NCBI RefSeq assembly: GCF_052857255.1
Contig: NC_135497.1
Span: 191,555,485 to 191,619,484 of the forward strand
Direction: 5' to 3'
Length of the DNA stretch: 64,000 bases
Source: Amblyomma americanum
Lineage: Eukaryota; Arthropoda; Arachnida; Ixodida; Ixodidae
How positions within the stretch are numbered: the stretch's first letter is position 1; every line of letters starts with the position of its first letter. The position numbers were made by a program, and so were the translations under genes. Of this stretch, positions 57,497-64,000 are shown one piece after another. The notes beneath the pieces are model-generated. The model ran no database searches. It worked only from the letters and a program-made list of their open reading frames with translations, and was not told the DNA's origin.

Positions 57497-57754
57497 TAAA
57501 AAAAAACTCGACGCAGACTAGAGAGCGGCAGAAACAAGGACTAGAAGTTGAAGAATGCAGGGCTCGCAACAAATACTTGCAGAATAATTAACAGAAACAA
57601 AGAAAAACCAAGATATCGTCCTTTGTAACTTGAGGCTATCTTGTTTTTCTTTGTTTCTGTTAATTATTTTGCAAGTATTTGTTCCGAGCCCTGCATTCTT
57701 CAACGGCTAGTCCTTGTTTCTGCCGCTCTCTAGTCTGCGTAGAGTTTTTTTTTT
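57497..57754. repeat. Inverted repeat (2 x ~112 bp)
   Basis: Left arm 57497-57608 and right arm 57643-57754 pair without gaps. Examples are ACGCAGACTAGAGAGCGGCA with its reverse complement, and ACAGAAACAAAGAAAAA (57591) with TTTTTCTTTGTTTCTGT (57644). The spacer is about 34 bp. The arms end in A and T runs. It could be a fold-back element or two tail-to-tail copies of a short repeat. There is no coding capacity. Confidence 0.8.
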
Positions 57755-58479
57755 CACTTGTTTTTTTTTGTCACTTGTCATCATTAGTCGCCAAGATGTA
57801 TATTTCTTTTATCATCAAAGATATGTATAAGTCTCTTATACATGTCGCGCCTTTCTTGTCTGTGACGTAGGCGTGATATCGTTCGTGCATGTGCTGGTGA
57901 TTGTACCGTGAACACAACACAAACATACCGCTGCGACATGATGGCTGGGCGACGGCGAAGTATGTAGAGCAGGTTAATCCATGTGCACTCGCCGCAAGAG
58001 GGTGGTGGGCCTCCGAAGGTCCCTACTGCCTATGACCGCAGTGGACGGCCACGCTGCCACCAACAACGCGCTGCAGTCGTTGGATGCGATGAGGAATGCA
58101 GGGTGCGTGGTAGGAGTCGACCATTTCCACAAACTCCGCCGCCGCGAACGCCGCCTCGAGCAGCGGCATCAGTAGGGCCGTGAAGCTGCGCATCAGTTCC
58201 GAAAGGAATGGTGTGGGCATGCCGAGGTGCGCGGGAAAGCCGCCGTGAATCCGTAGCTACGAAATTCACGACAGCCCAGTGATGAAAGCAAAAGCTGCCG
58301 CGCGCTGGGGCTTGCGCGCGAACGATTAGGGGCTGCGTGAATAAGGGTGTGCAAAGCCGATAAACTGTGGATATATAGTGATGTGAGAAAGCTTATAAAA
58401 AAGACGTTCTCGCTTATACCAGAAATATAAAAGAATTCGTACTCTTGTTCAGTCCCGTCTATAAGAACTGAACACACAG
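57755..58479. other. Unassigned DNA with GC-rich frames
   Basis: Around 58020-58270 the DNA is GC-rich. A 65-codon minus frame (58220-58023) starting MPTPFLSELMRSF looks protein-like but matches no family I know. It may be a fragment of a gene or element. Confidence 0.2.
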
Positions 58480-58680
58480 ATAAAAATGCTATAGCAATGG
58501 CGAATGAGCATTACTTCTCTGCACTAGCAAAGGCTATAACAAACAAGTCAAAATCATTCTGGAACTACCTTAAAAGAACACGTAAAGAAAAAAACCGGTA
58601 CCTCTTGTATCTTGCATGAAGAAGTAGAATTAATAGATATTACTGAAGAACCTAATTGCTTTAGCGACTACTTTAAAGGG
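58480..58680 (+). pseudogene. LINE ORF2 linker fragment
   Basis: The plus strand encodes ANEHYFSALAKAITNKS, then KSFWNYLKRTRKEK and, after one frameshift, TSCILHEEVELIDITEEPN and CFSDYFK. The pattern of FW..L, then a short insert, and a final hydrophobic F..YF is that of the segment between endonuclease and RT in Jockey/CR1-type LINEs. No RT core follows. It is a short dead fragment. Confidence 0.5.
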
Positions 58681-60814
58681 ATGCTGCGTTAAATTGCGAC
58701 TTTCTGTAAAATCGCCGAAATCGGATTCAGAAGGTGCGATTATCTAAAGTTTCAGTCTTTATTTCATTTATTTTTGCGCGGATGGCGTTATTCTGTAGGT
58801 CTTGTGCGCGCGCGCCATTTGCCGCCCGCCCAGGCGGGAGGCATGCGTGACGTCACACGTCTAGAAGCGGCCTGCTGCCATCGCGCCTCGCTGACATCGG
58901 TTCTGCTGTCGCGCCTGAAAGTTCTGAGCTGGCAGCATGGAAGCTTGAAACTGATCGACAGTTGCAGCCTGGAAAGTGACAGTGGTGGTAATGATTATAA
59001 CATTCAGATATCGAAATGATCATGGACTAGAGATACGGCCACAACCCCGCAGCCTCATCAAGCGACGACGAGTAAAATGAGACAGAAGCGCTCCCCATAG
59101 TGGTAGCTGTGCATATAATGATCCAGTTTGATATCACTCAGAGAAGTCTTCCTGAATTAAGTATTAAAACATTTCCTTTTGCCGAAGGTAAATCAAGGCA
59201 TCACCTTCATTCATTGCTACAGCCACACAAAAATAACAGCCGCGGCGCCGTGATGAGGCTGGGGAGATTTGAAATAGGACTTATACACCACGTAGGTAAC
59301 GCGAACAGCGGAGTGAGTGCTCGACATATAAAAGCAAGCAACTTAATTGCATCGGCGTAGCGAAAAAGTATGCAGCACACAGTTCTTTTTTTTTTTTTTT
59401 GCTGGAGCACTGTTACTACGCCGCCAGACTTGCGTGCGTAACTCTCACGAACAGAATCTGGCGCACGATTCTCGTGGCATTGGCCTGTTAGTAAATTACC
59501 AACGTTGTTACTTTCTGATGGTCTCTGACACGAGCGCAGAAATTCTTCCTCGATTTTTTTTTTATGATTGCGCATCCTCGCAAAAAAAAAAACGCTATTA
59601 CACGATATATTTACTTATTACCCGTTCAAGCATACACATATATTGCTCGCCGGAAGTTTCTTCGGTGAATCTACTGCGAATTCGGAATAAGAGAGACGAG
59701 TGTGTCTATAATGTATATTTCTGTTCCGCGTCGCAACCGAGATGATTTTCCGTCGGAGGTTGTTGAATCAGCGAAAAAACTGGAACAAGGGAAAACACTC
59801 CGAACACCCTACTGACAAGGAAAATACACATGTAACAAATGCTGCTGCGTTTTTGGCTATCCTCTGCAATTACGTGCACTAACATGTGCTACAGAGTGCA
59901 CTTTCTTTTTTTTGCATTAAACTCCGCGCTCTATATAAGTGGCCTGTAATTTTCATGCAGTTTAGGTCCCCTTTCCGCTAAAGCGAGGCTGTAATGCGTT
60001 CGGCCTTGCGCTTTCTAGGCAATATTGCCACCTTATGTTGCGAGGTGGTACACAGCTGACCTGGAATATAACGATGTAGCGCTTGCGCTATCGCTTATCG
60101 ACCGCCATTACCGCTATATTGAGGACAACAACAACAATAACTGCTCCCTCCGGCCTGGCTCTAGGTCCTCAATAACGTCTCCCTCGAAAGTATACGTGAC
60201 ATTATGTACAGGAATGAGTCAGGTCACTGTCGTTTCAGTGATGTGGGTTCGGAACAGAGAAATATTTACATATTAGTGACTGTCGATTAAACTGCCGTGA
60301 TAAAAATTCGGGCCTGGAAGGTTTGTCGCGAAGGCTAGCTGCGCCACACGGATCCATTTTTCAGCGTTTAGCATCCTTTGGGAAGGCATGGCATGGCGTG
60401 TCCCTTCCCCCGCCGCACGAATGTTACAACCTATAGCGGAGTAATACTCTGGCGCCCCCACCTTTTGCTCATCTGGCAGCCGCGTGAATAAAATTCGAGC
60501 TCAAAGAACTCCGGACACACGCGGCGGCACTCGCTGCGCGTCCCCTACGTGGCGCTTAGCGTCCACGCAGCTGCAGCAGGCGCACGCCGTGCCGCCGAAG
60601 CGGCCGGCCCGTCCAGGCGCGGAGGCAGGGAGAAGCGTGACGTCACAGTTTCCAAGGGGCCGTAATTCGGGGCGCCGCCGCCAGGTGCGCCAGTTCAAGG
60701 GGAAAATGATGGGAAAAAGGGCTTTCCGCTGGTTTCGTGCAAAAAAACGATGCGGTTTCAGTCATCTTAGGAACTCCAGCTTTTATTCTTGTAGAAAATT
60801 AGACCGCCTAAAAG
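58681..60814. other. Unassigned DNA with a GC-rich repeat pair
   Basis: 58825-58862 (CCCAGGCGGGAGGCATGCG, then TGACGTCACA) resembles 60610-60650 (CCAGGCGCGGAGGCAGGGAG, then CGTGACGTCACAG). A dispersed repeat with a CRE-like site is likely. Frames at 59100-59360 and 59347-59745 are unrecognised. No gene is supported. Confidence 0.25.
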
Positions 60815-63800
60815 TTGTGTGTTGTGTTGGGTTTTATGGCACATAGGCAGCTAAGGCCATCATGCGCCAAGGTCAAGGTATGGAATTGGTTTTATGTAGA
60901 ATGTTTAGGAATATGAAAAATCGTCGATGGTGTAGATGGCCTAAAAATATTGAACTGCCTAGTAAAAAACAGAGAAGGGGAAATCTGGAAATAGCTAATG
61001 GTAAAAGCACCAGAGAAGGTCAGGTAGCCTCAACGGCCATCATTGGCTGGGCAAGGATCCTGAGGCCAACCAATCAAATAAAAAGCCTCAGCCTTCTTCT
61101 CAGGAATGAGAAAGTGGCTGAGGCGTATCATGTAATAAAGCGTACCAGTGGTTCGAAATTTACAGTTTTTCAAGTACCCCTGCTTCTTTTAAAGAGCCAA
61201 AAATGGAAGGTATGTTAACAATGGCATTATAATCTAAGAGCACTGCTGGATGGAAAGGATTGCATACATTATAAAATTGAGTAAAATGTTTTTTCTTAGT
61301 GCTTAAAGTTTCACACATGAAAATAAAATGTGATTAACAGTAAGATCATCTCCACATCCACAAATAGGTTTGTCTTGTTTTGTTAGCAGGAAGTTGTGCG
61401 TAAGGTGCGTGTGGCCAATCCGGAGACGGCATAAAATCACTTCCTTAAAACGTTCCTGGTGAACACATTATTTAAATTCACCTAAAACCGGTTTTACCAA
61501 GTGTAGCTTATTATTCACTTCGCCGTTCCATGCCGACTGCCATTTTTTCTCTTAATTTACGCTGTACATAGTTTATGCAATCCTTAAAAAGTATATTTAC
61601 TTTTTTTATTTCCTTGCCGCGAGTTTTAGAAGCGCAGAAATCTGCCCTCTCGTTGCTTCTTATTCCGACATGACTGGGAGCCCAGCAGAATTTTATGTTT
61701 TGTCTTCGAGCTGTGGCTGTTGCTATCTTGTATATGATGTCACCAAGAATCGGAGTAACTGCATTTCTAGAGTGCAGAGCTGGAAGTATACTGAGGGAAT
61801 CTGTGTAAATAATACCGTTGGTGCGGTTTTAGTTTTCTATTTTTTCTATGGCCACACTGACTGCGCAACATTCTGCAGTGAATATGGATGAGCACTGTGG
61901 AAGTAGTACTGTTTTCTCCGACTTCCCTCGAACCACTGCGCTTCCTACGTAAACATTCGTTTTTGAACCATCTGTATAAAACTGCGTAAAGCTACTGTAT
62001 TTTTCTTCGGTTGCAAATAATTCTTGTACTATATGTTGCTGCGGAGTTTGTTTTTTGTGGAACTGTGCAAGAGTGACATCGCAGTTTGCAGGAAAATCGC
62101 ACCATGGAGGTAGTGGGTCTCGTCTCCGAGCAATGTCAGGTAATGTATCTAGTACGCCGAGGTCTTGGCACATCTCTTCAAAACGCAGGACGAGTGGCCT
62201 GATAGCGAGAGGTTTATGGTTAAACAATGTTCTAGATGGCTACTTTGTGACTATTGGGTAAAATAGGTGTTTTGGGCAGTGAACGGATTTTTAAAATGCA
62301 TGAGCATGTTAGCATGGTTCTTCTATCTGTAAGTGCCGGTTCATTGGTTTCTACATAAAGACTATTTATGGGCAAAGTCCTCTAAGCACCAGAGGAAAGA
62401 CGCAAACCTAAATTATGTATTGGATCTAGTCGTTTCAGGTACGAAGGTCTCGCTGACCCGTACGCTATACATCCGTAGTCTAAGGTAGAGCGTACCACGG
62501 AACGATAAATTTGTAAAAGTCATGTCCTGTCAGCATCCCAACGTTTACGTGACAGTACTATGAGTATATCTACGAATCCGGAGGCTTTCTTTTTCAGTGC
62601 GTTTATATGAGGCAGGAAATTGAATTTTTTTTGTCAAAAGTTATCCCTAGAAATGTGTGCTCATTTTTGACTGGCATGTCTGTTCCGTACAGGTGTATGA
62701 ATGGGTCGGCTTGTATGCCTCGTTTCTGCGAGAAAAGGATGGCGACTGTTTTCAGCGTGGAAAACTGGAAACCGTTCTGATCTGCCCATGTCACTAATTT
62801 GTTCATTTTCAACTGTGTCTCTCGCATGTTGCTACGTTTGAGGATGTGCAAGCTATTTGAAGATCATCAACGTACACTGAATACAGGATGGACTTTGGAA
62901 TTATTTTACTTATGGAATTCATCTTTACAATAAAAAGTGTCGTGCTTAAAATACACCCCTGGGGAACCCCGTTCTCTTGAATGAGTCTCCTGGACAGGAT
63001 TGATCCCAGGCGTACTTGAAATTAGCGGTCGGAAAGAAAGTCATTGAGGCAGTTTAACATCCTACCGCGGATACCTAGATCGCCCAGGTCGCGGAGGATC
63101 CCAAACCTCCAGGTTGTATCATACGCTTTCTCCATATCGTGGAAACGGCAAGACAGTGCTGTTTGTGTATAAAAGCTTCTCTTATTGTGTTTTCGAGGCG
63201 AACTAAATGGCCTGTGGTAGAACATCCCTTTTTATAACCGCATTGATGGACATGAAGAAGTTCGCGGGATTCAAGGACAAATGTTAATCTTATATTGAGG
63301 ACACTTTCAAAAGATTTCGGGAGACAGCTTGTGAGGGCTATCGGCCTATAGCTACTTGTGGAAGTCGGTGGTTTTCCATGTTTCAGAAATGGCACTATTA
63401 CGGCTTTCTTCCACTCCTTAGGTATTTTTCCTTCTGTGAATATTTTGTTAAAGAAATTCAAGAGTGCCTCTATGGCAGGCTGGGAAAGATGGGCAAGCAT
63501 TTGATAGTGTATCTGGTCGGGTCCTGGAGCAGGTTTTTTTTTGCCGGCAGACAGTACAGTATTGATTTCTTGGAGAGTGATTAAATTGTTGTACTGTTGG
63601 TTTGCACCTCCACTTGTTGGAAGTCTTTGTTTTTCGGCAATACTTTTGTATTTCAGGAATGACTGCGCATAGTGAGATGAACTAGAAACTGCAGCGAAGT
63701 GTTCTCCCAAAATGTCTGCCTGTTCCCTTATGCTTGTTTGTATGCCAGGTGTTGCCAAAAGAGGAATCGTGAACGGCGAGAAGTTGCCGATTAGTTTCCG

Positions 63801-64000
63801 AACCTGTTCTCACATTTTTTTTATGTTATTTCACAGCTTATAGATGAAATGTAACTCTGCCATGACCCTTTCTCGGCACTGCGACGGACGTACCGAGCTT
63901 TTGCTCTTGCTTTTTTAAAACATACGAGGTTCTCATGAGTAGGATACCTGCGAAATTTTCCCCAAATTTTATTTTTTTTTGCTTCCTTGCATTCCTTTGT
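60815..64000 (-). pseudogene. I-superfamily LINE, 3' part (RT, RNase H), runs off the window
   Basis: Minus-strand ORF2 is broken by a few frameshifts and stops. From 5' to 3' it has a linker (FRRYPTHENLVCFKKAR, 63960-63900), RT (PAPGPDQIHYQML, SYRPIALTSC, DMEKAYDTTW near 63120, YVDD at 62863-62874, FLGITFDKK near 62640), RNase H (FYTDGSKTNVYVGSAVV near 61960, CWAPSHVGI near 61675), and a C-terminal Cys/His segment (LRIGHTHLTHNFLL, then CGCGDD and NHILFSC near 61320). RNase H after RT in a LINE points to the I superfamily. The 5' end, with endonuclease and ORF1, lies beyond 64000. The 3' end near 60815 has an AAC-rich tail and 39 bp shared with SINE family C. Confidence 0.85.
60832..60870 (-). 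repeat. LINE 3' end shared with SINE C
   Basis: Plus-strand TTTTATGGCACATAGGCAGC then TAAGGCC at this site aligns with TTTTATGGCGCAAGGGCATC then TAAGGCC at 37701. About 31 of 39 positions match. In LINE biology the 3' end is what the reverse transcriptase recognises. Confidence 0.7.

Overview
This window looks like gene-poor, repeat-dense nuclear DNA of a chelicerate, most likely a hard (ixodid) tick. The reasons are repeated tRNA-derived SINEs of the type I recall as typical of ixodid genomes, several arthropod LINE clades, a Penelope-like fragment, Ty3/gypsy elements with GPY/F-type integrases, long (TA)n and (TG)n tracts, and no run of ordinary multi-exon host genes. Species cannot be told from the sequence alone. 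There are no operons, rRNA genes, functional-looking tRNA genes or CRISPR arrays.

Layout. 1-11 kb: mostly unassigned DNA with an inverted repeat (1.1-1.56 kb), one copy of a dispersed repeat (3.0-3.5 kb), a long SINE (8.9-9.16 kb) and a diverged palindrome of about 1 kb (9.43-10.47 kb). 11.0-14.5 kb: a 5'-truncated Ty3/gypsy element on the minus strand with a 1089-codon uninterrupted RT-RNase H-integrase frame. 15.2-15.4 kb: a 70-bp tandem duplication. 16.2-20.4 kb and 35.1-36.1 kb: three related loci built from a 228-bp (76-codon) tandem repeat behind a shared leader; I do not recognise this family. 25.4-31.0 kb and 38.6-42.5 kb: two diverged collinear copies of an old segmental duplication, the second interrupted by a Penelope-like fragment carrying a near-perfect 275-bp inverted repeat. 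31.0-32.0 kb: degraded LINE. 34.36-34.85 kb: a 490-bp fold-back element. 36.9-38 kb: two SINEs of different families. 43.8-44.1 kb: RTE endonuclease fragment. 45.95-46.32 kb: MITE-like element. 47.7-55.6 kb: a SINE and microsatellite cluster holding a nearly intact, young Ty3/gypsy element (49060-54551) inserted in a (TA)n tract. 56.3-57.0 kb: two candidate exons. 57.0-57.8 kb: full-length SINE and an inverted repeat. 58.5 kb: another LINE fragment. 60.8-64.0 kb: 3' part of an I-superfamily LINE running off the right edge.

How the parts relate. The I-type LINE at 60.8-64 kb and the SINE at 37.7-37.9 kb share their 3' ends, as expected if the LINE machinery copies the SINE. The young gypsy element carries gag, protease, RT, RNase H and integrase between LTRs that differ by one base in 166, but pol has one in-frame stop and one frame change. 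The most novel-looking content is the 76-codon-repeat family: three loci on one strand with a common leader, in which diverged copies keep one minus-strand frame although the recently amplified units carry stops.
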